Of a stretch of 64,000 nt of DNA, positions 33,093 to 41,906 are shown piece by piece. Below the pieces are notes generated by a model that ran no database searches, was not told the DNA's origin, and was given only the letters and a program-made list of their open reading frames with translations. A program made the position numbers and the translations under genes. How positions within the stretch are numbered: position 1 is the stretch's first letter; each line of letters starts with the position of its first letter. Source of the DNA: Solibacillus faecavium (GTDB lineage Bacteria > Bacillota > Bacilli > Bacillales_A > Planococcaceae); contig NZ_JACSPZ010000002.1 in assembly GCF_014836905.1 (NCBI RefSeq), positions 310,001 through 374,000 of the forward strand. Direction: 5' to 3'.

Positions 33093-34064
33093 GTGAGAAA
33101 TTTATTGCAGGTTATCCCTATTCCGATTAGCGGCCTTATGCTCGCTTTCATTTCATTGGGAAATTTATTATTAAGTATGAATCAGTCAGTAACTGGGCAT
33201 TTTTTCTTTTTAATTGGCATACTACTGTTTATTTTAATCGTGGGGAAAATTCTTTTTGCTTTTTCTTCTGTAGTTAAGGAAATGCAAAACCCGATTATTG
33301 CATCTGTTTCCCCTACTTTTACAATGGGGACTTTATCAATTAGTAATGGGTTGCACTATTACGGTATTCCGGAAGCTGTAATACATCTTTTATGGAGTGC
33401 TGCTGCCGTTTTACAAATTGCTATTATTATATACTTCATCAAAACCTTTGTTTGGAAAAATAAAATCACGATCTCAAATATTTTTCCAAGCTGGCTCATT
33501 TTATTTGTAGGTACGGCTGTAATGCCTTTAACAGCAGGTAATTTATCAGGAATGTTCACGAAGAGTATTTTGATTTTTGCTGTTTGCGCATTTATTATTT
33601 TAGTGCCAATTATTATTTTACGTGGCTTTATTCGCAAAGATCTGCCTGAACCGACTATTCCGATGCTGACGATTTTAACTGCTCCGGTATCGCTTAGTTT
33701 GGCAGCCTACTTTAAGCAGTTTGAAGCGCAATTATTTATTGTCGTCACTTTCTATATTGTCGCTCAGCTTTTGTATCTTTTAGTATTAATGAAATTGCCA
33801 AGTGCTCTTAAGCTCCCATTTTATCCGAGCTATGCTGCATTCACATTCCCATTGGTCATTTCTGCAACAGCGACAAATGTCGTTATTCATTTCTTAGACC
33901 TAAGCGCAACAGCAAGTGTTTGGTTAACTGCCTATTTTTATTTCCAGCTAATCTTTTCATCTGTGATGGTGCTTTATGTTTTTGTACGCTATATTAATTA
34001 TTTATCAGTACAGCTACGTCAAAAGCGGGCAATTGTTACTGATAAAAAAGAGGCAATTTCTTAA
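33093..34064 (+). CDS. TDT-family (TehA/SLAC1-like) transporter
   Basis: A 323-residue protein with ten hydrophobic helices in the TehA/Mae1/SLAC1 arrangement. It begins PIPISGLMLAFISLGNLLL, then MGTLSISNGLHYYG, WLILFVGTAVMPLTAGN and LTAPVSLSLAAYFKQF, the latter holding the pore region. Relatives carry C4-dicarboxylates, sulfite or tellurite-related anions. The GTG at 33093 is chosen because TGGAGGAAC lies just upstream; the ATG 20 codons earlier has none. Convergent or unrelated neighbours give no substrate hint. Confidence 0.8.
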   Translation: MRNLLQVIPIPISGLMLAFISLGNLLLSMNQSVTGHFFFLIGILLFILIVGKILFAFSSVVKEMQNPIIASVSPTFTMGTLSISNGLHYYGIPEAVIHLLWSAAAVLQIAIIIYFIKTFVWKNKITISNIFPSWLILFVGTAVMPLTAGNLSGMFTKSILIFAVCAFIILVPIIILRGFIRKDLPEPTIPMLTILTAPVSLSLAAYFKQFEAQLFIVVTFYIVAQLLYLLVLMKLPSALKLPFYPSYAAFTFPLVISATATNVVIHFLDLSATASVWLTAYFYFQLIFSSVMVLYVFVRYINYLSVQLRQKRAIVTDKKEAIS

Positions 34065-34087
34065 TAATATTAAAATATTGAAACATT

Positions 34088-34122
34088 CCCCCTTTAGACG
34101 TCGTATTATACATAAAAGGGGG
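34088..34122 (+). promoter_or_regulatory. Hairpin covering the ydcF ribosome site
   Basis: CCCCCTTT (34088-34095) pairs with AAAGGGGG (34115-34122), and the right arm is the only purine-rich ribosome site for the TTG start at 34130. It could be a terminator of the TDT gene, followed by seven T, or a translational switch for ydcF. Confidence 0.5.
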
Positions 34123-34129
34123 GATTTTT

Positions 34130-34702
34130 TTGAAAAGAGTCATTTTTGCACTTTTAATCATTATTTTAATATTAATACTCATTTATTTCTGGCTTGGTAA
34201 GGAAATGGATGCAGTACTAAAAAACGAGGCAGACGGTACCAATGAGTATGTCGTAATATTAGGCGCAAAAGTTAAACCCGGTGGTATCCCTTCCCTCTCT
34301 TTAAAAAACCGGTTGGATGTGGCATTGGACTATTTACGAAAACATCCTTCTGTTAAAGCAATTGTTACAGGGGGTCAAGGTGCAGATGAAGATCGAACCG
34401 AAGCATCTGTCATGGCCGCTTATTTAATAGAACACGGTATTGATCAAAATAGAATTATGCTGGAAGATCAGTCCACCTCTACCTACGAAAACTTATTATT
34501 TGCTAAAGAACTATTGCCTGAAGACGTAACAAACATTACGATCATCTCCAATGATTTCCACTTAAAACGAGCTGTCATACTTGCAAATAAAGTTGGCCTG
34601 CAAGCGGATGTTTTGGCAGCGCCTACGCCTAAATCAGTCAACACTAAATCTCGTATACGGGAGCGTTTAGCATTAATAAAAGCTTATGTAAAAGGTCAAT
34701 AA
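34130..34702 (+). CDS. YdcF-family (DUF218) membrane-anchored protein
   Basis: 190 residues. An N-terminal helix (VIFALLIIILILILIYFWLG) anchors the DUF218 domain, which shows EYVVILGAKVKPGGIPS near residue 38, VKAIVTGGQGADEDRTEAS near 82, a MLEDQSTSTYENLLFAKEL block and ISNDFHLKRAVILA. The fold is Rossmann-like, and relatives include SanA and the ElyC envelope proteins. The TTG start uses GGGGGG seven bases upstream, which may be hidden in a hairpin. Confidence 0.8.
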   Translation: MKRVIFALLIIILILILIYFWLGKEMDAVLKNEADGTNEYVVILGAKVKPGGIPSLSLKNRLDVALDYLRKHPSVKAIVTGGQGADEDRTEASVMAAYLIEHGIDQNRIMLEDQSTSTYENLLFAKELLPEDVTNITIISNDFHLKRAVILANKVGLQADVLAAPTPKSVNTKSRIRERLALIKAYVKGQ

Positions 34703-34762
34703 TTTTACATTCCGACTCTATTTCGTTATCGTAAATAGTAACGAATAGTAGAGGTGAACTAA

Positions 34763-35758
34763 ATGAAACTTAGTATATTAGATCAAGTACCTATATCAAA
34801 AGGGATGTCTTCCACAGAAGCCCTAGCAAATGCCGTAAAACTTGCTCAGCTTGGCGATGAGCTAGGCTATGAGCGAATTTGGTTTGCTGAACATCACAAT
34901 ACAACATCGCTTGCAAGTTCTGCTCCTGAGGTAACAGCTGCATATGTGGCTGCCAAAACAGATCGTATTCGCGTTGGAACAGGCGGCATTATGATGATGC
35001 ATTATTCACCTTTTAAGGTGGCAGAAGTGTTTAAAACATTGGCTGCTTTAGCTCCTGGCCGAATTGATTTTGGTGCAGGACGCGCACCTGGTGGGGATAT
35101 GCCTGCTATGACTGCTCTTGCTAGCGGACGGAGACCAGATGTGACGGAGCAATATGATAAGCTTGAAATTATTTTACGCTTAATGAATGAACAACGGACT
35201 GGTGAAGCCATTTACGATAATGTTGTCGCCGTTCCATTTAAAGTAGAGCTTCCTCAAGGTTGGCTGCTCGGCTCCAGCGGACAAAGTGCAAGACAGGCCG
35301 GTGAAGCAGGAGTTGGCTATTCTTTTGCCCAGTTTTTCAATGGACAAATGTCTAAGTCTATTTTTGATGCTTATCGAAATAGTTTCCAACCTTCATATTT
35401 TATGGAGCAGCCGAAAATTATTACGACATATGCGGTAAGTGTTGCCGAAACAACAGAAGAAGCAGAATACTTATCGATGCCTATGCAAATTACGCGATTG
35501 AATTTAATGCGTGGTAAGCTTCTGAATGTACTGTCTCCTGAAGAAGCGAATGACTACCCATTAACGGAAATGGACAAAATGATTTTACAGCAAAACCGTC
35601 CGCTTATGTTAATCGGGTCAGCGAAGGAAGTTGTCAACCAGATGAAAGAGGAGCAGGAGTACTTCGGCTTTGATGAAGCGATGATTAACTGTAATCTCTA
35701 TACAATTGACCAACGATTAAACAGCTATCGTCTATTGGCGGAAGAGCTTAATAAATAA
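34763..35758 (+). CDS. Luciferase-like (LLM class) flavin-dependent oxidoreductase
   Basis: A 331-residue TIM-barrel protein of the bacterial luciferase superfamily. It has ERIWFAEHHNTTSLASSAPEV (split across residues 37-57), IRVGTGGIMMMHYSP, ALAPGRIDFGAGRAPGGD and a C-terminal LMLIGSAKEVVNQM. It probably uses FMNH2 or F420-like flavin to oxidise a small molecule; B. subtilis YwcH/YtmO-type proteins are the nearest models. AGAGGTGA lies ahead of the ATG. Single gene with a strong shared terminator. Confidence 0.85.
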   Translation: MKLSILDQVPISKGMSSTEALANAVKLAQLGDELGYERIWFAEHHNTTSLASSAPEVTAAYVAAKTDRIRVGTGGIMMMHYSPFKVAEVFKTLAALAPGRIDFGAGRAPGGDMPAMTALASGRRPDVTEQYDKLEIILRLMNEQRTGEAIYDNVVAVPFKVELPQGWLLGSSGQSARQAGEAGVGYSFAQFFNGQMSKSIFDAYRNSFQPSYFMEQPKIITTYAVSVAETTEEAEYLSMPMQITRLNLMRGKLLNVLSPEEANDYPLTEMDKMILQQNRPLMLIGSAKEVVNQMKEEQEYFGFDEAMINCNLYTIDQRLNSYRLLAEELNK

Positions 35759-35759
35759 A

Positions 35760-35808
35760 AAAAAGTGCTAACAACGTCGTGAATTTGAACGTTGTTAGCA
35801 TTTTTTTT
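35760..35808. terminator. Bidirectional terminator between LLM oxidoreductase and leuA
   Basis: TGCTAACAACGT and ACGTTGTTAGCA arms (12 bp) around an 11-base loop, eight T on the plus side and eight on the minus side. Confidence 0.92.
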
Positions 35809-37396
35809 ATACCGTCGCGATTGTCATTACAGGCTGCGGTGCTATTTTTGCTACGATGATACTATTAATCGCATTAATATAGGCTAATGCTGAGGCTTTT
35901 AGTATATCGGTATCTGCCGCTTTAGCAATGTATTTTTCATCATTGTGTTCGACAATGATTTTTACTTTTCCTAAAGCCTCCTGTCCACGGGAAACGGAGC
36001 TGATATTGTATTCAATAAGCTTTACTTTAATCCCTGTGACATCTGCGATTGCAGAGTACAGTGCATCAACCGGTCCTGAACCTACTGCGCTTGATTTAAA
36101 TACATCTTCCCCACGGCGGATTTTTACGCTGGCAGATGGGAATGTCGAATTTGAAATAATCTGCAGATCTTCAATATCATAAAATTGATCTGAGAATGTT
36201 TCTTTACTTGGATTATTCTTTTCCGATTTCTCATAGTAATTTTCAACAATGACATATAAATCATGATCATACACTTCTTTTTTCGAGTCAGCCAGCTTTA
36301 GGAAATCAGCAAAAACCCCTTCAAATTCTTCGTCAGTAAAATCATTAAATCCTAATTTTGAAAGTGAATTTTTAACAGCATGACGTCCTGATCTTGCTGT
36401 TAATATTAATTCCATATCTTCCAGCCCAACATCTTCCGGATGCACGATTTCATACGCATCACGGGATTTTAACAGCCCATCCTGGTGAATACCGGAAGAA
36501 TGTGCAAATGCATTGTCTCCCGTAATTGCTTTGTTTACTTGCACATCAAGACCCATAAAGCTTGAAACTAGACGCGAAGTATTCATAATTTCTTTCGTAT
36601 TAATATCGGTAAATACATCATAAACATCCCCGCGCGTTTTAATGGCCATTACGACTTCTTCCAGTGCCGCATTACCTGCGCGTTCCCCAATACCATTCAT
36701 CGTTACTTCCACTTTATCCGCACCATTTTTAATAGCCGCTAATGTATTGGCTGTAGCCATCCCAAGGTCATTATGACAGTGAACAGAAAGCAATACCGAG
36801 TCGTCTAAATTTTTCATGCGGTAATTTAATTTCGCAATCATTTCACCCCATTGTTCCGGCTCTGCATAACCGACTGTATCGGGAACATTAATCATCGTCG
36901 CCCCAGCTTTCATGACGGCTTCAATCGTCTTCCAAAGGTATTCAAAATCCGAACGCGAAGCATCTTCTGTCGAATATTGAACTTGTGGTAAAAGTGTTTT
37001 CGCATATTTTACTGCATCTATTCCTATTTGCAGAATTTGATCTTTTGATTTACTGAATTTTTTTTCTACGTGAATATCCGATGTGCCAAGTACCATATGA
37101 ATCATCGGATTATGTGCATATTTTACCGCATTATAAACTGAATCAATATCATCTTTTACAGCTCGTGCCAATGCCGTAATCATGATGTCTGAACTGTTTC
37201 CTACTTTTTTTGCAACTGCCTGCACTGCATCAAAATCTCCTTGTGAAGATGCAGGGAAACCGGCTTCAATAATATCAACACCAAGCTTTTTTAATTGCTG
37301 GGCAATCTCAACTTTTTCATATAAATTCAGTTTCGCCCCAGGCACTTGCTCGCCATCACGTAATGTCGTATCAAAAACCCAAATTTTTCTACTCAT
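35807..37396 (-). CDS. leuA: 2-Isopropylmalate synthase
   Basis: A 529-residue first enzyme of leucine synthesis (2-ketoisovalerate plus acetyl-CoA). The HMGL-like barrel begins [17 protein letters not shown], where the usual GEQSPG Ser is Val. Metal ligands lie in [29 protein letters not shown] and [12 protein letters not shown] follow. The C-terminal LeuA regulatory domain (about 400-520) is present. The ATG at 37396 is eight bases from AAGGGG. There are no leuB, leuC or leuD neighbours; leuA stands alone behind a T-box leader with a leucine CUC specifier. Confidence 0.9.
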   Translation of the reverse strand: MSRKIWVFDTTLRDGEQVPGAKLNLYEKVEIAQQLKKLGVDIIEAGFPASSQGDFDAVQAVAKKVGNSSDIMITALARAVKDDIDSVYNAVKYAHNPMIHMVLGTSDIHVEKKFSKSKDQILQIGIDAVKYAKTLLPQVQYSTEDASRSDFEYLWKTIEAVMKAGATMINVPDTVGYAEPEQWGEMIAKLNYRMKNLDDSVLLSVHCHNDLGMATANTLAAIKNGADKVEVTMNGIGERAGNAALEEVVMAIKTRGDVYDVFTDINTKEIMNTSRLVSSFMGLDVQVNKAITGDNAFAHSSGIHQDGLLKSRDAYEIVHPEDVGLEDMELILTARSGRHAVKNSLSKLGFNDFTDEEFEGVFADFLKLADSKKEVYDHDLYVIVENYYEKSEKNNPSKETFSDQFYDIEDLQIISNSTFPSASVKIRRGEDVFKSSAVGSGPVDALYSAIADVTGIKVKLIEYNISSVSRGQEALGKVKIIVEHNDEKYIAKAADTDILKASALAYINAINSIIVAKIAPQPVMTIATV

Positions 37397-37450
37397 TTTC
37401 ATTTCCCCTTTTCATCTTATATTCATTTCAATGCAACAAACAGGAGCTCA

Positions 37451-37720
37451 AAATAAAAAACCCCGCCTCTATCCACTACGATAGAGACGAGGTTGAACTC
37501 GCGGTACCACTCTAAATTGAACGCTCATTGCTGAAACGTTCCACTTAACGACAATTGATGTCTAGTCTTTTAACGGAGACTGCCGACTTCCCTACTTATT
37601 TTCAGGTCGTAGCTCATGGACGAGTTCAATAGTTGTATCTGCCAGTTTCCACCACACACTGGCTCTCTATAAGTATACAGGCTATTTACTATTTCCATTC
37701 ATTGCTTAACTATTGTCTTG
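37451..37720 (-). promoter_or_regulatory. T-box riboswitch (leucine-type) of leuA
   Basis: The T-box core AGAGTGGTACCGCG lies at 37513-37500 on the minus strand, followed by the terminator stem CCTCGTCTCTATC...GATAGAGGCGGGG and TTTTTT (37492-37451). Upstream is a stem-I-like region with AGAGAGCCAG and GGAAACTGGC; its 3' side shows GAACTCG, giving a CUC (Leu) specifier at 37624-37622. Uncharged tRNA-Leu would pair with both sites to prevent termination. This explains the gene-free stretch 37397-37780. Confidence 0.9.
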
Positions 37721-37780
37721 AAATGTAGTTTATCGACAATTTCCAAAGAAGTCAATAGTTATCTGAAAATTTAATTAATA

Positions 37781-38764
37781 TTAAATGCGGTCGCCATTAA
37801 AAATAGAGTTTTTAACGACTGCATAATCAACTGTACGAATTGCGGCCAATGTTTTCCCACCTGAATAAGAGATGGAAGACTGCAGATCCTGCTCCATTTC
37901 TATTAATGTATCGAAAATAGACCCTTTAGAATCAACATACATTTTCTTGCCTTCTACATTTTTGCGCTCGCCTTTTTGGAACTCCGATGCAGAACCGAAA
38001 TATTCTTTCATTTGCTTGCCATCAATTTCAACCGTTTGACCTGGTGATTCCTCGTGACCTGCAAACAGTGAACCAATCATAACCATTGATGCACCGAAAC
38101 GTATCGATTTTGCAATATCACCATGTGTACGAATTCCGCCGTCAGCAATAATCGGTTTCGTAGCTGCTTTTGAACACCAACGAAGTGCAGCTAATTGCCA
38201 GCCACCTGTACCAAATCCTGTTTTAATCTTTGTAATACAAACTTTACCTGGTCCAATACCTACCTTAGTTGCATCCGCACCTGCATTTTCAAGCTCACGA
38301 ACAGCTTCAGGCGTCCCAACATTTCCAGCAATAACAAAGCTATTCGGTAAATGCTTCTTAATATGACCGATCATTTCGATTACTTGATTTGAATGACCGT
38401 GAGCAATATCAATCGTAATATATTCTGGTACAAGCTGGGCATCTTTCAATTCTTCAATAAATATATATTCTTCATCTTTTACACCAACTGAAATCGAAGC
38501 AATATAGCCCTGCTTCTGCATGCGGCGAACAAATTCTGCACGCTTTTCCGGTTGGAAGCGGTGCATTATGTAAAAATAACCTTCAGCAGCAAGCTTCTCA
38601 GCTAATGATTCATCAATAATCGTCTGCATATTTGCAGGTACAACTGGAATTTTAAATGTATGGTTTCCTAATGTAATAGCAGTATCACACTCTGTACGAC
38701 TTTTTACTATACACTTTGCAGGTATTAATTGAATATCCTCATAATCGAAAACTGTATCTACCAT
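37781..38764 (-). CDS. guaC: GMP reductase
   Basis: A 327-residue NADPH-dependent GMP to IMP reductase of the IMPDH/GMPR barrel family. It shows [11 protein letters not shown] at the N-terminus, the catalytic Cys loop [17 protein letters not shown] near 172, [22 protein letters not shown] and the flap [23 protein letters not shown] domains are absent, as expected for GuaC. The ATG at 38764 stands eight bases from TAGGAG. It salvages guanine nucleotides. Upstream lie a TTGACA promoter and a pair of PurBox-like sites. Confidence 0.93.
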   Translation of the reverse strand: MVDTVFDYEDIQLIPAKCIVKSRTECDTAITLGNHTFKIPVVPANMQTIIDESLAEKLAAEGYFYIMHRFQPEKRAEFVRRMQKQGYIASISVGVKDEEYIFIEELKDAQLVPEYITIDIAHGHSNQVIEMIGHIKKHLPNSFVIAGNVGTPEAVRELENAGADATKVGIGPGKVCITKIKTGFGTGGWQLAALRWCSKAATKPIIADGGIRTHGDIAKSIRFGASMVMIGSLFAGHEESPGQTVEIDGKQMKEYFGSASEFQKGERKNVEGKKMYVDSKGSIFDTLIEMEQDLQSSISYSGGKTLAAIRTVDYAVVKNSIFNGDRI

Positions 38765-38777
38765 TTTCAACACTCCT

Positions 38778-38854
38778 AAACACGAACGTTTTTATTTGTT
38801 TTTACATAATCATTCGTCATTTGTTACTTTACAAAAAAATGAAAGCGATGTCAA
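38778..38854 (-). promoter_or_regulatory. guaC promoter and PurR-like operator
   Basis: The minus strand has TTGACA (38854-38849), 17 bp, then TAAAGT (38831-38826). Two PurBox-like 14-mers with a CGAA core face each other at 38778-38791 and 38808-38821, separated by 16 bp, the geometry of PurR operators in B. subtilis, though here they lie downstream of the -10 rather than upstream. Confidence 0.5.
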
Positions 38855-38985
38855 CTAAAAACGAATTATTTTTTAATGTTTATCAGAATTGTTCGGTTTT
38901 ATATATTTTTTTCAATATTTTTTTACTTTCTTCAAATAAACATTGCTCCAATAGACAGGAAAATGATTTAATGAACAGAGGAAAA

Positions 38986-39085
38986 GGAGTCGATGAATTG
39001 ATGGTAGTCAAGTTTATGAAAGTTAAGGTAGTTCAATATTGAGCTTTCAACTTATAGCTCAATATCATTAAAGATAATTGGAGCT
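38986..39085 (+). promoter_or_regulatory. Possible leader-peptide attenuator before the methyltransferase gene
   Basis: A 13-codon ORF (39001-39042, MVVKFMKVKVVQY) has AAAAGGAG upstream. Its stop codon lies inside the left arm of a perfect 10-bp inverted repeat (39036-39045 and 39056-39065). The right arm (AGCTCAAT) can instead pair with ATTGGAGCT at 39077-39085, the ribosome site of the methyltransferase. Three mutually exclusive segments like this are the layout of translational attenuators. The rest of 38855-38985 is AT-rich spacer. Confidence 0.45.
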
Positions 39086-39092
39086 GAAAAAA

Positions 39093-39893
39093 TTGGAACA
39101 TATACTAAACTGCATGAAAATTATTGGAGACGATACAATTCAACGGACGCAATTAACACATCGTCTTGAACTTGTACGAACTTTTCAATTGGAAAAAGGT
39201 ATGAGGATATTAGAAATCGGATGTGGTCAAGGGGATACAACCGTTGTACTTGCTGATGCTGTTGGACCTGCCGGGCAAGTTACAGCCATTGATATTGCAA
39301 CTAAAGAATACGGTGCTCCTATTACATTAGGGGAAGCATCGGAAACAATTGCAAATTCTCCATTAGGGCAAATTATTGATTTTCATTACGAAACGGATTT
39401 TTTACAGTTTCCTATTGAAGAACCCTTTGATGTCGTAGTGTTATCCCATTGTTCTTGGTATTTTCAAAATGCAGAACTATTGGAAGATTACATGCAGAAA
39501 ATACGGGCTGTAGCAAAACGAGTATGCTTTGCAGAGTGGGACATTGATTATACATTGCCAAGTCAGCGGGCACATTTCTGCGCTGCAAATATTTTGGCAT
39601 TATATACAGCGTTTATTGAAGATGATGGCAATATCCAGAATCTATTTCATAAATCACATATTAAAAAAATACTGGAAAATACAGGGTTTACGATTACGAA
39701 TGAACAGTTGATTGATGCTAGCTACTTGCAAGATGGTCAATGGGAAGTGGATTATAGCAATTACCTACTCAATGAATTCCCGCAAGTTCCTGCAAAAATT
39801 CAAACATTAGTAGAAAGCTTTGCCTACTTAATGAATGAGCAACAAGAAGCTGTATTATCATTAAATAGCTTTGTATTATGTGCAGATGCTTAA
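39093..39893 (+). CDS. Class I SAM-dependent methyltransferase
   Basis: 266 residues. The SAM-binding core has motif I MRILEIGCGQGDTTVVLAD near 36-54, an acidic strand AGQVTAIDIATKEYG near 62, motif IV PFDVVVLSHCSWYF near 117 and VCFAEWDIDY. The substrate is unknown; small-molecule type is more likely than rRNA from the architecture. The TTG at 39093 is nine bases from TTGGAG; no ATG is suitably placed. A possible attenuator precedes it, and a family B repeat follows 25 bases after the stop. Confidence 0.75.
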   Translation: MEHILNCMKIIGDDTIQRTQLTHRLELVRTFQLEKGMRILEIGCGQGDTTVVLADAVGPAGQVTAIDIATKEYGAPITLGEASETIANSPLGQIIDFHYETDFLQFPIEEPFDVVVLSHCSWYFQNAELLEDYMQKIRAVAKRVCFAEWDIDYTLPSQRAHFCAANILALYTAFIEDDGNIQNLFHKSHIKKILENTGFTITNEQLIDASYLQDGQWEVDYSNYLLNEFPQVPAKIQTLVESFAYLMNEQQEAVLSLNSFVLCADA

Positions 39894-39917
39894 TCTAATT
39901 TATAACAAAAAAATATA

Positions 39918-40126
39918 GAGACTGGGACTAAAACCACCTCAATATTAAAAGCTGTTCATATTTTTCTTATCGTAAAATATGAACGGCTCTATTTTTGTGT
40001 CTACTTTGAATACGTTGTTCTCCGTTACGGCGGACGCTTTCCTGGGGGTACGGGTCGAGCCTGTAGTCTCTCCCACGTACTTATCCCCTAGGAGTCGCCG
40101 CCTTCACTACAAACAACTAATTTTCC
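39918..40126 (+). repeat. Dispersed intergenic repeat, family B, copy 2
   Basis: GAGACTGGGAC start, hairpin GTTCATATTTT-AAAATATGAAC with a T-rich tail, then the same core as copy 1 (GTTGTTCTCCGTTACGGCGG to GTCGCCGCC and AAACAACTAATTTT) with CCCCTAGGAG instead of the longer insert. It sits right after the methyltransferase stop; its first hairpin probably terminates that transcript. Confidence 0.8.
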
Positions 40127-40173
40127 CTTCATTATCAATTAAATCTATAAAATAATTATATCAACTCTCTATT

Positions 40174-40899
40174 TTACCCCTTCGAATAACCTTCCAATGC
40201 TTCATCCAATTCCGCCAAAATTTCTCCCGCTGTACCTTCAAGCACTAAATCAAACTGTCCACTGTCTGAGGATTGATCCAAGTTAATATACACAAGCCTT
40301 CCTTTAGCCATCTGCGGTAACTGATTAACAGGGTATACTTCTAAGCTTGTCCCGATTACAATGACTAGGTCGGCATTTTGAATTTCGTTTAATGAGCGAT
40401 TCCATGCCTCCATCGGCAATGTTTCCCCAAACAATACAACATTCGGGCGCAATTTACCTGAGCAATACGTGCAAATCGCATTATTTAAAAACTGCTCTTT
40501 AGCATGTGGCTTGTTGCACTTCTGGCAACGTGCCGTCATAATATTTCCGTGCAGTTCCGCTACTTTTTTACTCCCCGCTTGCTGATGGAGCTGGTCCACA
40601 TTTTGTGTAGCGATGAGTGAAATTAGACCGCGCTTTTCTAAATCGGCTAAAATATGGTGTCCTTTATGCGGGGCACATTTTTTCAACGCCTGAATTCTCA
40701 TTTGATAAAATTCCCGGAACATTGCGTAATTTTTTAGCAGACTGTCTGTTGTAGCAACTGTACGAGGATCAATATTTTGCCACCAGCCCGATTGCGAACG
40801 AAAATCCGGAATACCCGACTCCGTAGACATTCCTGCTCCAGTGAGCACAACCGTTGTTTTCGATTGCTTCATCCACTGCGCTAATAATTCAACCGTCAT
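40174..40899 (-). CDS. cobB: Sirtuin-type NAD-dependent protein deacylase
   Basis: A 241-residue SIR2 family enzyme that removes acetyl or other acyl groups from lysines using NAD. It has GAGMSTESGIPDFRS near residue 20, TQNVDQLHQQAG with catalytic His in VAELHG near 118, zinc Cys pairs CQKCNKPHAKEQF and CTYCSGKLRP, and IGTSLEVYPVNQLP near 190. The ATG at 40899 overlaps the stop of the acetamidase-like gene (ATGA), so translation is coupled. The ATG two codons earlier is too close to the ribosome site. Confidence 0.9.
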   Translation of the reverse strand: MTVELLAQWMKQSKTTVVLTGAGMSTESGIPDFRSQSGWWQNIDPRTVATTDSLLKNYAMFREFYQMRIQALKKCAPHKGHHILADLEKRGLISLIATQNVDQLHQQAGSKKVAELHGNIMTARCQKCNKPHAKEQFLNNAICTYCSGKLRPNVVLFGETLPMEAWNRSLNEIQNADLVIVIGTSLEVYPVNQLPQMAKGRLVYINLDQSSDSGQFDLVLEGTAGEILAELDEALEGYSKG

Positions 40900-41798
40900 A
40901 GCCATTCCTCGCTGTTAAGCGCTGTTAAATAGCGGATAGGTAACTCCATACGAGCCGTTTTATTTGGATCCACAATTTGACTGATTTTTAAATTGCCTGC
41001 TAATGATAGTAAATGGATCGCTTCATCTTTTTTCAACGAAGTATAGGTTAAGACAGTCTTTACCATATTTTTTGTTGCATCGACTGTTGCTTCATCCAAT
41101 GTAGGCTTCGATGCGATTGTCGATAAATGCCCGTCCCGAATTAAAAATGGTGTCGGAACTGGACAGTTTTTTAACACACGCACACGGACCGTTACTTCTG
41201 CCGGTACTTCTCCACCACAAACCGACACTTCTCCATCTCCCATCGCCGCATGGCAGTCTCCAAGAGCTAACAATGCCCCCTCTACATTGACAGGTAAATA
41301 CAGTGTCGTACCTTCCGTAATAGCGGTCGTATCCATATTCCCACCATGTAAATCAGGAATACCGCAACTGATTGCTTCGCCAATAGGTGCTGTACCGATC
41401 ACACCAATCATTTTGTTTAAAGGTATCTCTATGTTTTCCGAAAATTGAATTAGATTATTCTGAATTTTCGCCCGTTTAATCGATATTTCCGTTAGCTCAT
41501 CACCTAAAACACCGAGCTCCGGACCCGTCATTAATGTAACGGTATCACCGATATCGATTTTTTCGATGAACACCTCCAGCACATCACCAGGCTTTGCGCC
41601 TTCTACATAGACGGGGCCTGTTGCGGGATTAATTTGATTCCAATCGAGTTTACTGACCGGCTGTTTTTCACTTTGGATTTGATTTGTAAAGCAGTCATAT
41701 GTTTCAAACACAATTCGGTCTCCACTGTTAACACTAGCAGCTGCCGTATTGTTTTTATCCATTGCATAAATTGCCTGTTCTTTTTTTATATAATGCAT
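40896..41798 (-). CDS. Acetamidase/formamidase family protein
   Basis: 300 residues of the FmdA_AmdA family. It shows NPATGPVYVEGAKPGDVLEVFI near 56, GTAPIGEAISCGIPDLHGGNMD (two neighbouring conserved blocks near 135), LPVNVEGALLALGDCHAAMGDGE near 168 and PFLIRDGHLSTIAS near 215. The His/Asp residues of the GDCHAAMGDGE block line the metal site of relatives. It probably hydrolyses a short amide to ammonia and acid. Start 41798 has AGGAGGGTATTC upstream. It overlaps the sirtuin gene by four bases, so acetate release and deacylation may be linked (inference). Confidence 0.85.
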   Translation of the reverse strand: MHYIKKEQAIYAMDKNNTAAASVNSGDRIVFETYDCFTNQIQSEKQPVSKLDWNQINPATGPVYVEGAKPGDVLEVFIEKIDIGDTVTLMTGPELGVLGDELTEISIKRAKIQNNLIQFSENIEIPLNKMIGVIGTAPIGEAISCGIPDLHGGNMDTTAITEGTTLYLPVNVEGALLALGDCHAAMGDGEVSVCGGEVPAEVTVRVRVLKNCPVPTPFLIRDGHLSTIASKPTLDEATVDATKNMVKTVLTYTSLKKDEAIHLLSLAGNLKISQIVDPNKTARMELPIRYLTALNSEEWL

Positions 41799-41820
41799 GA
41801 ATACCCTCCTTTACTCGTAT

Positions 41821-41857
41821 AAAAAAAGCAAAAGCTTATCGTTTATAAACTTTTGCA
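41821..41857 (-). terminator. Terminator of the M20 peptidase gene
   Basis: GCAAAAG and CTTTTGC arms with inner TTTA/TAAA pairing, followed on the minus strand by seven T. Confidence 0.75.
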
Positions 41858-41906
41858 TCTATTCATAGCTTATCAAATCCACTTATTACATACTACAGAT
41901 TTCCAA

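Noticed and set aside
38716-39042. 108-codon plus-strand ORF upstream of the methyltransferase
   Set aside because: It begins antisense inside guaC and crosses its promoter; only the last 13 codons have a good ribosome site and are treated as a possible leader peptide.
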